A stretch of DNA of 64,000 nucleotides from Hysterangium stoloniferum. Its lineage: Eukaryota > Basidiomycota > Agaricomycetes > Hysterangiales > Hysterangiaceae. The notes under the pieces were generated by a model, which ran no database searches, was not told the origin of the DNA, and worked only from the letters and a program-made list of their open reading frames with translations. Below, piece by piece: positions 45,719 through 57,434 of the stretch. The stretch lies in NCBI GenBank assembly GCA_015178975.1, contig WHVD01000056.1, positions 486,407 to 550,406 on the forward strand, given 5' to 3'. Within the stretch, counting starts at the first letter, position 1, and each line of letters starts with the position of its first letter. Position numbers and translations under genes: made by a program.

Positions 45719-48093
45719 ATGAGCTCCCTTGAATACACCTCACTCGAAGAAATTCCTAAGGTAAAGGCGTGTTTTCTTGCCTGCTATAATGATTATTATT
45801 GGCTTGGTTGTCCTCTCTGAGCAGATTCGGGAACACCTGCGAGCATCTTTCCGCGCTGGGAAGGCACTTGACGTCGTTTATCGCAAGGAACAACTTCTAC
45901 AACTTGCATACCTCATACAGGATAATACAGAACGTCTTCAAGACGCATTATATCAAGACCTTGGTCGTCCAAAGCATGAATCCAATTTGTACGTGGCGCG
46001 CATATAGCTCAGATTCAGTGCTATCTGAGGGGAAAAACCCAGGTTTGATCTAGGTGTACTCCTCGGGGAATGTTTATATGCATACAAACACATTGAGCGA
46101 TGGCTCAAGCCCCAAAGCGTGCCATTCAATATCAATTGGTCAGCGTTCTCTCCAAGGGTTTATAAACAGGCGAAAGGCACGGTTCTTATTATCACCCCTT
46201 TCAATTTCCCGCTATATTGTTTGGCCCCAATTGTGAGCGATTATTCCACATCTTCCCGAGTTGAACTTACAAGTTACCATAGACTGGCGCCATCGCTGCT
46301 GGCTGTTCGGTAGTCGTGAAACTATCCGAACTAACGCCATCGACATCCAGTCTTCTCGCAGAACTATTCCCAAAATATCTGGATCCGGATATGTACCGAG
46401 TTGTCAACGGCGGGATCGATGAAAACATGAAAGTAAGGGAAACATAGGTTATCCCACGCATTTCGCTAATGAAATTATCGGCCACTTTCGCAGTTGCTGG
46501 AACTACAGTGGGATCACAGTGCGTAAACCATGTTATTTAAAATCTAAAAACATTTCAGAAAATTTCCGCAGTTTTGTATACGGGTATGATTGTTGTTGTA
46601 TTTCGTGTCGAACTTATCTAATCTTTCCCTTTTTGAATAACTCAGGTGGTGGTAAAGTAGGAAAAATCGTCGCAACTGCGGCAGCAAAGCATTTAACGCC
46701 AGTCACACTTGAACTGGGTGGTAAATGCCCCGCAATTGTAGACGAAAATGCCGATTTTGAGGTGGCAGCCAAGAGACTACTGTGGGGTAAAATGGTTAAT
46801 GCAGGTCAGGTAACGCTGCATACTAAAAAGGGAGAACAATTTAGACGGACTTACTGAGCATTAGACATGCGCTGCACCGGATTATATTCTTGTTGTGAAG
46901 GGTGCAGAAGCAAAGCTGATCGAGGCTCTAAAAAAGCAACATTCTAATTTCTATGGCACTAATCCGCATACCTCGTCCTCCTTCTCACGGATAATATCCC
47001 ACGGCCACTGGGACAGACTTTCGGATGTATTAAAGAAAACTAAAGGCAAACTTCCAGGTGAACTTCGAGTCGTTATATACTGATATTCTAAACAGGCCAA
47101 ATCATTACTGGGGGGGACAGAGTTCGAGAGGAGAAGTATATAGCACCAACGATAGTCCAAAACGTTACAGCCTATGACTCTCTTATGCAAGAGTACGTCT
47201 AATTGTCTTTCCTGGTTCCTCTATATTGACGAAAGTCTTCAGTGAAATATTTGGGCCAATCTTCCCTATTGTTTCAGTGCCTAGTATTGATACCGCTGTT
47301 AAATACGTCAATGACCAGTGAGGACGCGCACGCATTAAAGCAAATTTCTCACCTCTTAAGTATTTGATCCTCAAACCAATGTAGTGACCATCCCCTCGCT
47401 CTTTACGTGTTTTCCAAGGATGCGAAAGTCAGAGGCCATGGTTAGTTCTCGTTCTTGTATGTGTTATTGGTAATTTAACGTCTTATGGTCGACAGTTCGA
47501 AAATACACTAATTCTGGCGCTGTCGTGGAGAACGATGTCATGATGCATGGCTCAAGTTTATACAATTAGCTTGCCATTGTTCGCACTTCTAAAACTCAAT
47601 TTCAGTGCCTGCTCTTCCCTTCGGTGGCGTGGGGCCGTCTGGCTGTAAGCAACTTAGCACAGGAAAACGTCTGTGGTACTCAATTCACTAATTAACTCAC
47701 AGATGGATCGCATAAGGGCCAACATTCGTTTAACACATTTGTTTATCAGCGGCCGCTGCTCTATTCACCGAACTGGTATGACTTATAACTTACTGGTCTG
47801 CATTATGTTAAACATGGACCATAGGCTCGATCTATTATTGAGCATTCGTTTTCCGCCATATACCGTAAGTCATCATATCTAGGTGCTGGATCTGTATGCA
47901 CTGACTATGATGGAAATGTTTTTTTCCTTAGGACGCAACCTTGAAGAAAATCAATGGTGTCGCGTTGCCCACGATTCCATACCCACGGCCTGGGGAAAAA
48001 GGTGGTATAAGCTGGCAATGGCCTTTATTAGTGGTCAGCGCAGCACTGATAATTTACAAACAAGATGCTATCCGAAGAGCATTAAACGTGTAA
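45719..48093 (+). CDS. Fatty-aldehyde-type aldehyde dehydrogenase, membrane-anchored
   Basis: Class-3-like NAD(P) aldehyde dehydrogenase of about 513 residues in about 15 exons. Seen: [53 protein letters not shown] with the general-base Glu, [12 protein letters not shown] with the catalytic Cys, [10 protein letters not shown] and [12 protein letters not shown]. The C-terminus [22 protein letters not shown] is a membrane anchor, as in fatty aldehyde dehydrogenases of ER and peroxisomes. At first sight the frame looks broken after HESNL, but an intron from about 45991 to an AACCCAG acceptor restores [20 protein letters not shown]. One exon (46572-46583) is only 12 nt. It appears intact despite sitting among transposon debris. 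TATA box 52 bp before the ATG. Confidence 0.88.
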
Positions 48094-48580
48094 ATCGGGG
48101 AATCGTTCTCTCTTTTCTTGTAGACAGTGTTCGTGAAATTGTAAGGTTAGAGGATTGTGCGAGCCCATGTTGGCACAATTCCTGGATTGCAAATCGAATC
48201 CATCTAGTCGACGCGCAATAGTACATGCTGTGAAGTGCACTGTTCAAGATCATTCATGAAATTGGAGATTGAACATGCGATCATGATGGGTATTGGGATG
48301 GAGTAATCACAAACCAAAAAAACTGTCCCTGTGATCAAGAAAGCTCATATAAATACCATGGAAACGTATGGTTGAAACGTAATAAAAGGACCCGGAGCCT
48401 AGATCACTGCATGGCGGAAAAGATTCACGGAATTATTTGAGATCTGAAAGTCGAGGTGACTAAACGCTCCATAAGACAGACGACACAAGGAACGGGCACC
48501 GAGACTTTACACAGCTGTTTGCATTACGTAAGGCGTGTTAAATATCCGGAAATATAGCATCAAAATTTGTATCTATTTAA
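48094..48580. other. Intergenic, no gene seen
   Basis: 3' region of the aldehyde dehydrogenase followed by AT-rich DNA. No motif. Confidence 0.4.
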
Positions 48581-48960
48581 AGGGGCATACATGTCTTAAA
48601 GAGATGAAATTTTGGGGTAATGAAATACATAAACTCATAGAATATGTAGTCATAGCCAGAAGGAATAGTCTCACTTAAAAATGTGAGGGTTTTTCAGTAA
48701 AATTTTGGATATTGAAAAAATTGTGACCATCCTCCATTGTGCAATTTATTCCAAAAGGATAATCTGCAGATTGCTTGACTAACTTTTGTCTGATGCAGGA
48801 TATATATTAATATTTCCCCATTCTCAAGAGTATCATCTGATGGACTGGATCTGAATGAAATATGAATTTTTATGTCAAACAATATAAATATATATACTTG
48901 ATTGAGTAAATAATCTTCAAAGTTTTTGGTTATCCTCCATAGTTGACACGCCTAAGAACC
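48580..48960 (+). repeat. AT-rich composite repeat, copy A
   Basis: Two blocks. Block 1 (about 48580-48735) shares AACTCATAGAATA, GCCAGAAGGAATAG and GTGACCATCCTCC with 54640-54787 in the same direction. Block 2 (about 48733-48955) shares TTGTGCAATTTATTCCAAAAG and AACAATATAAATATATATACTT with 54195-54415 in the opposite direction. Non-coding; probably a non-autonomous element family. Confidence 0.75.
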
Positions 48961-51261
48961 CTTGCTACACTGCAGGGCAGTCACTCATTCCTTGTGACCT
49001 GGCCCACAACTTTTATCTGCATCAACAACTCCAAGTATTTATCTCATTGTCAGAGGGCATTGTAAATTAAAACTGTTAGAAGTCATAGTGTTGCACGTCG
49101 ACGCTCAGCTAATTGTGTACTATACAGTAGCTTAGTCACCCCTTCACCCACATGAAAACCCGTCTTATATTCTTACAAAAACTGTTTTAGAATTGAAACC
49201 ATTTTATTTGTGACACACTGAGACATGAGGACTTGCTTAATTTGGAAGGAGCCTTGCCTAATATGGAAGGGAAGAGAGTTCCAAAGTGGGTCCTAATCAT
49301 TTGCAGCGGCAGGCACTTAAGTATAAGACAGGGTTTTTCAGGCTGCTTGCTTGCCGCAAGTGTGTCAGACCCCGTCAGGTATGCATTTATTTTATGTTAT
49401 TTGGGTCTCAACCTTTTGCCTGACAGACCTCGTATAGTGTATATCAATATATTTTTTCGCTTTCCTCCTTTCCTTGTGTATTTCTCGTTAAATATACTTA
49501 GGGCCGGCGCTCACCTGCTCAGTTGCGATTTTGGCCTAATCGTCCGACTTTTGAGACAAAGTCTGTAATGGCGCTTACACGAGCTGAAGGATAATGCGGT
49601 GCTTAGAGGTAGGAAGGCAACAGAAGCCTTGCTGACTGCCACGAAACCGATTAGACCTGTGTAAACTCTGAATTTAAAACCACGACTAAGCTCATGGGTC
49701 GGCATCCTCAGCACGAAACATTTTACCCACCACTCACTCGGATATAGGGATCTCAATGTGACGGCGTACCACATCAAAGGACAAATACTGACAAATACCT
49801 ACCAGGAATACATTGAAAGTCTGACTGTAACAACAATTTGACACTAGACTGTGAGGATTCATGATCAGATGTGAATAACACAGTGGGTATGAACAATTTA
49901 TGCAATTGGAAGAGTCATCTGAGATGGGCGAGGAGAGCCAGTAGGTGGGAGTTGTGAAGGGGGCGCGGAAGGGAGATGAAACCCCGGTGCTTTCCGGAGG
50001 AGCGCATTTCTGAAACATGTCAGGAAGAACAGTTGGGGATAGATGACCTCATACCGTTGCTTGAAGACAGCAGGATATCCTCACAAGTGGTGCTAACCAA
50101 ATGCCACAAGAGGTATAACGTGAGCCATAGCGGGTGAGTCGTTGGTAAAGTCGTCAGCCCAAGTTCTACTGAGTGAATTGCTTTGTCACGTCGAAGTTGG
50201 ATTGGGGGAAGAAACGCATGATTCACTCTCTATCGCGTGAGAGTTTCAATAACGTACATCTTGGAGCTGTTCGGATGCTCATCGTCTGCCCAGGGACTTC
50301 AGCTACCTTTACACCGGCGACAGCAAGTGCTCACTGGTGATGTGGTAGTCCATGACAAGCACATGTTTATGATTGTCTGGTGTGGGAACAGGCTGGTCGT
50401 CACGAAAGTGATATTGGATTGTAACAGGGCGGATAGGGCTGTTGAGGGATTTAGAGTGCTGATGAAAGATCGGTATGAGAGAGAAGGATGTTGCTGCGGG
50501 GTGTGGGCATTGACACTGAGCAAGGTCTCAAATCACGTTCGCGAGGTATTGCCGTAGACAGGCGCCTAAGAAAATCTGCAGATATAGTGAAAGTTACCAT
50601 CATTAATTACAGGTCACCAGACGTTGTTTTAACACTCTGGTAGTGGCTCTACTAATTAATTTATATGTTTACAATTATATACTGGTTGTAACGATATTGT
50701 GTGGCCGTTGGAGGGTTATTTTAATCACGGCCCTTTTAGAGCCGCAGCATCAGGGATTCGGGAATGTCTACGCCCTTTATGTCTAGACTCCCTAACTTAA
50801 ATCCATAGGAAGTGTCGGCGGGATCTTGAAAAGTAGTCTCTAGCGAGCTCTCCTAGATGGCTCTAGACCATATATACGAGATATATACTGATCTTCTCAT
50901 TTTCCTGATGCAGCAAGCCATGGTATATGTAGTAGAAGGTTACTGTCACTATCAAGATTATTATCCTTATGCTTATTTTATTTGATTCTTTCTGGTTTCT
51001 ATGGTGCGCTTCTGTACTTTGTTGAGTTGAAATTTCGGACATACATCTGAACATCTCAGGTTGCCATATCGCCCCGGTCAGGATTACCCTGTTGCTTTCG
51101 TCGTCATGAGCTAAAATTTAATTGGATCACTCTGGCCGATTTGGCAGGTATTTAAACTAACGGTGGCTACGTGAATCGCACTTTACCTCTTGCCTCCATA
51201 TTTGTCTTTTACCTTGCCTCGGGGACTTACCATTCCATTCATTACATACCACTCATTCACT
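48961..51261. other. 2.3-kb stretch without a recognised gene
   Basis: Frames at 49233-49568 (+), 49734-50018 (-), 50020-50226 (-) and 50237-50557 (+) are 68-111 codons with no family motif and no clear splice partners. The 50237-50557 frame has reasonable composition (VVVHDKHMFMIVWCGNRLVV) and is the least unlikely, but I cannot support it as a gene. The last 100 bases form the CAP gene promoter. Confidence 0.4.
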
Positions 51262-52290
51262 ATGACAAAACTCTTCATCGCCGCCTCAGTGCTCATTGCC
51301 CTCGTCTCAGGTGGACACGCAATAGACCGCTCTGGCAGAAGAGGACACGCAAGGCGTGCCGCCTTCATCGCAGGCCGTCAAGACGGAGTGCCTCCCGTTT
51401 TACCCGGATGGGACCCGCGCTCCACAAACTCGACCCCGTGCCACACGCGCCCCCCACATACAGGTACAGTTGCTCTCCCTCCCCCAACATATCCTGATCC
51501 ACCCCCTAACTAAACATCTTCTGATTCCCCACCTCCCCAGAACCTAGTCCACCGCTGACGTCACCAACACTTTCTGATCCGGCGTCGAAACCTTCTGATC
51601 CTCTATCTTCTCCCCCCGCTTCCTCTCCGTCTCCGTTGCCACCTGTGCGTTTGGCCGGTGCATCAGACAATAGCTCCGGCACAACATCCGCTGGTGACAT
51701 CGCATTGTACCTATCCGAACACAATACTGTCCGCGTCGCTCATAATGCTTCCTTACTTACTTGGTCTCAGTCTTTGGCTGCGTCGGCACAGAATTGGGTA
51801 AATCAGTGTCAAGGGGGTCATAGCCAATCCGACGGGAAATATGGTGAGAATGTGGCGGAGGGTACCGGTGATGGATATGGCATCAAAGAGGCAATAGCAG
51901 GTTGGGCTGAGGAAGTTTGTGAGCAGTTTCTGCACTACTTCTTTAGATCCAATCTGATTTTCTCCTTTTTTGCTTTTTAGCGAATTACAATCCGAAAAAC
52001 CCAGTTGCGTCGCACTGGACCCAGATGGTGTGGAAAAGCACCAAGGAAATTGGATGCGCAGTGAACGACTGCAGTGGACTCTTCCCGGCTGAGTTCGGGG
52101 TGTGTATCCTCTTTCCCTTTCAGCTTCTCACCTCACCTAGACTAATCTCTCTACAGTTAGCACACTTTTATACTTGCCAGTATTACCCACCCGGCAACTA
52201 TAATGACGAGTATGAGTGAGTTCTTTTAACTTTCATCCGCTATTCCCCATTTCATTGCTAATATATATCAGCGCGAACGTTGTGCTCTAA
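51262..52290 (+). CDS. Secreted CAP-domain protein (PR-1 / SCP / fungal Pry type)
   Basis: Exons 51262-51463, 51541-51918, 51981-52099, 52157-52215, 52272-52290 give 258 residues. The N-terminus MTKLFIAASVLIALVSGGHA is a signal peptide. A Ser/Pro-rich linker (SPPASSPSPLPP) follows, with N-glycosylation sites such as NSTP and NASL. The CAP domain holds SEHNTVRVAHNASLLTW, YGENVAEGTG, HWTQMVWKSTKEIGCAV and YTCQYYPPGNY, including the paired His/Glu residues of the CAP cavity and conserved cysteines. Members in fungi bind sterols or lipids and are often made in fruiting bodies or during plant contact. It is flanked by repeats on both sides, but the gene looks whole. The final exon of 19 nt encodes only the end DANVVL. 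Confidence 0.9.
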
Positions 52291-53160
52291 TCGCTATACC
52301 GCCTCATTATCTAAGAAAATACCCTTATGTCTATCCATGCTGGAATTTTTTCCACCACTTGTCGTATCGCAGGTCGGTCTGGGTGCAAGGTGGTTTGCAT
52401 TTGATTTACTTAGACACCCGCTATTGTTCGTTCCGTTGTTGCACCTTATATGCATATATACCATCGTTACACCTTCAGAACTAGTCTAGTGTGCCGGGTA
52501 AGTGGAGTTTCTAGTCGATTGGTACTACTCCGATGTCCGCGAGGAGATCTGATGGTATTAAAAGTGAACCGACTCGAGGGTTGCCAGCCACTGCATTAAA
52601 CTAACAATATCCATAAAGAGTATTGTATGCGATTCCGGCAAGTATGCTGCGGGACACCCATCATTATTTGGTATATTATGTATTATCGTGAATTTAAAAG
52701 AATGTCAACTTTTTAACTATTAATAAAAGATTGAGGCAAACAAGAAAGAAAAAGAAAGTGAGCAGCAGAGATGGGAGAGTATAGAGAGTTCTGCCATGAG
52801 CATCTGTCAAAATCAATCATTGTGACAGACTTGACATACCAAAATATGAGCTTTGAACTCTTTTTGGGGGAAATAACCGGAAAGCATAACTGGCCAACCG
52901 GCCCACCATCCCTGCTCTTCCTCGCCCTACATTCGACCCTCTTGCCCATACCAACCAGCTACATACACATCCTGCCGCCCCCACCTACCATTAGGGTACC
53001 TTTTCTCCCAACTGCTATGTATCTTAGTTATGCAACGTGGTGTATGAATATATTAAAAAAAAAAAAAACTGTTGCAATCATCGCAGAACTCAAATATATC
53101 AGGGGATTTGTCACAATGACCACTCCCACTACCAGAAGGTGAGGAATTTATAGTACTAGG
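52291..53160. other. Intergenic, no gene seen
   Basis: Includes an A-run near 53056-53068. Short frames lack motifs. Confidence 0.4.
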
Positions 53161-54190
53161 TCTGGCAATGTATGTTAAGTTCTGGATCTCTGGGTGGAGT
53201 TTCCAGTGGATATTCCAGACACTTCCTGGAATGTGTCCATGGAGTTCTGGAGAATTAGTCTGGGAGTTTCCAGGGATTAGTCTGGGGTGTATTGGAATAT
53301 TACCAGAGTACAGGATGAACTTGGCTTCAGCTTATGTGCTGTGCCCTTGTGCACTCACTCAGGTGTCCATATTTCAGAGGGTGGATATACATATGCCAGA
53401 GTGTTTATGGATACTTGCTGTTCCAGAGAGTTCCAGATATTGAGCATACAGAAAGAACAAAGGAGCAGATTAGATCAAGACTAATTTGAGATTAAAACTG
53501 AGGAGTAAGTACATGACTATGGAAGACTATATAGATGTTCCAATAATTGTACTACAAGTCTGGGAGTATAATAAAACCTATTTGGAAACTGTTTCCAAAA
53601 TAAGCATACAATAACAAGTCAGATAAATGAGGAAACAAGGATGGGGACAGATCAGGGAATAAGAGTGAGAACAATAAACAGACAAATGAACATCTGTTAA
53701 CCAGTCAGTTACCAAATGTGGAACAAAGGAAGGGAGTTAGAATATCCACAGATATCTGCTGCTATCTGGAAATGGATCCTAACACTATAATAATTAAGTG
53801 TCCATATTTCTGGGAAAGCCATGGGTTCTGGGCAGGTCAGAACATTGGCATAGAGAAGTGACAAGGGTTAATAGGGATGATTGAGTGAAGGTTGGGTCAT
53901 GTATTAAAGATGTATATAGAACAAATGTAGGGAGCCTGGGTCAGGAAATGACTAGGGACATGGCAAGAAGTCAAATGTCAAAGGGTGGAGTCCAATGGGT
54001 TCTGGGTCATAACAGGAGGTGTGTAGTCGAGGGCAGAATGGGATTTGAGTTGAAGGGTACTGGAGGGATGAGGGTCAGGTTCTGGTGGATTCTGGATCTT
54101 GATCCTAGTCCAGAAGGTGGTTCAGAACCTGATATAATATCTGGGAAATTGTGAAGAGTGGTGGAAGTTCTAACTGTTCTATATACGAAG
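53160..54190. repeat. Degenerate repeat DNA, partly related to the gypsy LTR family
   Basis: ACTTGGCTTCAGCTTATGTG (53319 onward) is shared with the gypsy LTR at 58438, and the spacing to a following GGTGTCC/GATGTCC is similar. A second GTGTCCATATTTC block occurs near 53800. Many related TTCTGG/TTCCAG words give the stretch a simple-sequence look. No coding capacity seen. Confidence 0.5.
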
Positions 54191-54790
54191 AATATTGACC
54201 GTTTAGGAGGATAACCCAAAACTTTAAAAATTATTTATCCACTAAAGTATATATATTTATATTGTTTGTTGTAAAATTAATATTTAATCAAATTCAGTTG
54301 ATTAGGTATCACTCTGAAGAATGCAAAAATATTAATATTTATCCTATATCTGACAAAATTTAGTCAAACAATTGTCTGTAGATTATTCTTTTGGAATAAA
54401 TTGCACAATGGGGATTGGTACCCCAGATAGTTCTGGTTAACTCTCTAAACCAACTAAATTTAAATTATATGAAATATATTTGAAAGTTTGCTTGTATACA
54501 ACAGAATACATCATAACCCAAAGATTAAGTCATAACCCAAATAATCTTGTTTAACCCAAATGATCTTGTTTAACCCAAATAATCTAGGTTGACCCAAATA
54601 ATCTTGTGTAACTATATCATTTGTGTGTATTTTAAAAGGACATGCATATTTTAAAGATGAAATTTCAGGTAATTAAATATAAACTCATAGAATAAGTTGT
54701 CATGGCCAGAAGGAATAGACTCACTTAGAAAATATAAGGATTATTCAGTAAAATTTTGTATATTCAATAAAGTGTGACCATCCTCCTTAG
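54190..54790 (-). repeat. AT-rich composite repeat, copy B
   Basis: Counterpart of 48580-48960, with the two blocks in a different order and relative orientation. Between them (54520-54605) a run of CCCAAATAATCT / CCCAAATGATCTTG words is repeated about five times. Confidence 0.7.
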
Positions 54791-55489
54791 GTACGACATG
54801 TAGTTGTATTGACTGTCTAAGTCTAATACACACTGAACGAGTATTGACTACTTAGTTCAATACATTTGAGTGAAGTAGCTATCTAGAGTAGAGTAGAGAG
54901 CTACATAAAATGAATAAAGGGAATCGACCATTAGGTGCAATTCCAAAAGACTGCTCGAGTGTAGAAAAGAGTAACGAGAGTCGAATAATGGAGTAGCGCA
55001 GATGTGGTCCATGTGGATTGAGATATAGGTGGAGTTTTGACTGGTACAGTTCGAAACTCTGATTGTGTAGATAGTTGAAGCCCATCTGTGACGGTCGAGA
55101 CGATACCCCAATCACAACTTACAGGACACTAACTAGGTGTCTGAGTAAGTTGTGGTTGCAGGGTAAAAGTGTCTGAGTTTTAAACTATGGGCGCTAGAAT
55201 ACATAAGTCTGGCATGTATGCACCCACAAGAGTCGATGTACTGCATACATAGGTCATCGAACTAATTATAAGTGTATAATAAAATAGAGAGAGAGTAGAA
55301 ATAATAAAGGAAATATAGTATGAGCTCATCCAGACTATATTTCCTGAGTATATTTTGCCGTACCTCTCACAGTGCCCCCCAGGTCGAAGAGCTATGTCAA
55401 AGAAGGTGTCGAAGGATGTTTGGAACTCCTCCCCATACATGCTGTGATGAACCTCCGAGGTGTAGGATAACATTTCCCCGCCGGCCTTT
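54791..55489. other. Non-coding stretch before the pol fragment
   Basis: No supported gene. AT-rich, with repeated TAGAGTAGAG words near 54884. It may be flanking element sequence, but I cannot define ends. Confidence 0.35.
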
Positions 55490-56071
55490 TTGCTGATGGG
55501 ATACTTACCGAGAGGAATGTCTCGCTGCCTAGGAGGGGACGACCCCGTGGTTCCCAGGGAATTATCAGATAGCCCTTTAGCTGACCAATGGATCTTAGAA
55601 CTGGAAAACCATCGACAAGTTGCACGGGATTCGATTGCTCGAGCACAAGAAACACAAGCTCGCAGCTACAATAAGAAAAGGAGATCGGTGGAAGATATCT
55701 CAGAGGGGGATTATGTTCTAATCAATCCCCACTCCCTTGAGCTTGTCGAAGCCAAAGGACCTGGAAGGAAACTTATACAAAGACAGATAGGGCCGTTCAA
55801 AGTCTTGGAGAAGATCAATCCTCAAGTCTTTCAACTCCGCATTCCCTCAGAATACCAACTACACCCAGTGATCAACCGAGACCATCTTAAAAAGTACCAC
55901 CTCTCCCCTAAGGAATTCGGATCAAGGGAGCTACTCGAGAATCCTCGGGAACTCAATCATAATGACGAGGAGTATGAAGTAGAAGCTATAGTAGGGCATA
56001 AAAAGCATGAAATCAACTCCTTTTCTGAGTTTGATGGAAGGGATATGGACCGGAAGAGGACACCTGGTTAA
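55490..56071 (+). mobile_element. Ty3/gypsy pol fragment (integrase C-terminal end and start of a chromodomain)
   Basis: The reading frame contains RSYNKKRRSVEDISEGDYVL, GPFKVLEKINPQVFQLRIP and HPVINRDHLKKYH, the usual end of gypsy integrase, then EEYEVEAIVGHKKH, the beginning of a chromodomain. The rest of the element is missing on both sides, so it is a broken fossil. It lies on the opposite strand from the larger gypsy element to its right and is a different lineage by sequence. Confidence 0.85.
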
Positions 56072-56330
56072 ACGGCAACAACCTTTGTAATGCCCCTGCT
56101 CTTCTCAGAGCTTACAAAACTATTTATCGAATCTAATAATCATTTTATCTTCTCACGACGACAACACCATTTATTTACTTCTAACTCTACCCTTCACTAT
56201 TCATCCCCCTCGGCCTTTCACCTCAATAACCGAGCAGAGCTTGAAATTAATATAAAATATGTAAATTCACTAAGGAAAATTTCATCCCCCTGTCTCTTCT
56301 CTCCATGTCAACCTCTCAAATCGGTACACT

Positions 56331-57272
56331 ATGTCGCAGGAACAACAACCCAAACCCAAGTTCCCCAACTTCAAAAGAATACCGCGACCCCAACCTATTA
56401 ATACTTCTACCATGTCGTCTCGTACTGAAGAAGTCGAGCACTGCACAGGTAATTCTGGGATGTCATCGTCAATATACTCTGCCACACAGGACAATGTGGC
56501 AGGAACCTCCACCAACTCGGGGAACGGAACTGCTTTCACTCCATATGCTCCTCCCCCCAGACCCTGATTTCCCAACTTTAAAAGGATACCTCGACCCCAA
56601 ACAACGATTCCTCCTTCCCCACCACCTCAAACAGAAATTGTCGAGCACGTGGAGGAGGCCTCATTGTCCGCATACCCTACGTGAACGGACTCCGTTTCAA
56701 AAGCTACACCCCTGTCCCCTGATACTTGGGGGGCTCCCTCAGGAACATGGAGCGAAATCCCCCCACCTTCTCGTAGTATTTTCCCTTCCACTGAGGAGGA
56801 GATCAGGAAAAAATGGCAGTCCGAGGCTTTCTCCGTGCAGGTTCAGGAGGAATTAAAAATGCTCAAGAGGAAGAGGAGGGAGGAGTACTTAGAAGGACAG
56901 TGGAAGATGGGTGCTAGGGATAATGTCCCTTCAAGGCGGACATGACAGGAATGGAGGAGAATGGAAGGACACAACAATCCTTCAACCATCGCTCCCCCTT
57001 CAGGTCATAAGTGGACAGATTTTGCTGAGATGGATTGCAGCAACGGGAGGATGCCATGCATTTGGAGTGTAGGACAGAAAAGCAGGAAAGGAAAAGATGG
57101 GGTCACCTTCTATGATTGGGATAAAGTATGGAGAATCAAACTACAAAGCATTGCATTGCGATGTGGGGACAGAGCTGCACTACCCCCCAGACCTCCTTCC
57201 CAACGTGGGCCTCAGGAATGGACCTACCAGATGGGGCCCATCGATTCTTCATCCGATTCAGAGGATGACTGA
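56331..57272 (+). CDS. Unrecognised ORFs, possibly one split or element-associated gene
   Basis: Two frames, 56331-56567 (78 residues, KPKFPNFKRIPRPQ, Ser/Thr-rich) and 56961-57272 (103 residues, HKWTDFAEMDCSNGRMPC, FYDWDKVWRIKL, ending DSSSDSEDD). No known domain. The nucleotides coding FPNFKRIPRPQ recur in altered form near 56567-56605, which implies an internal duplication. The position just downstream of a pol fragment makes a transposon origin possible. I cannot give a reliable exon model; a short host gene is equally possible. Confidence 0.25.
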
Positions 57273-57434
57273 TCATGCTACCCTGCCTATGACGGTAAGT
57301 ACCTCGGTGCTGATTGCCACGAAGGTTTTTTACTTCCTGACAACATTCACTTCTTCACGAGTGACCCTAATCAATGATGAAAACTGCTGACTTCCGTCAG
57401 AGTTTGGAGGGGGTATCGTCCAGCCGACCCTGCG

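Noticed and set aside
45950-46050. Aldehyde dehydrogenase as a pseudogene because the frame stops after about 85 codons
   Set aside because: An intron from about 45991 to an AACCCAG acceptor restores the family sequence, and all later junctions keep frame to the C-terminal anchor.
49233-50557. Several frames of 68-111 codons as small genes
   Set aside because: No conserved motif, no plausible splice partners and a surrounding rich in repeats.
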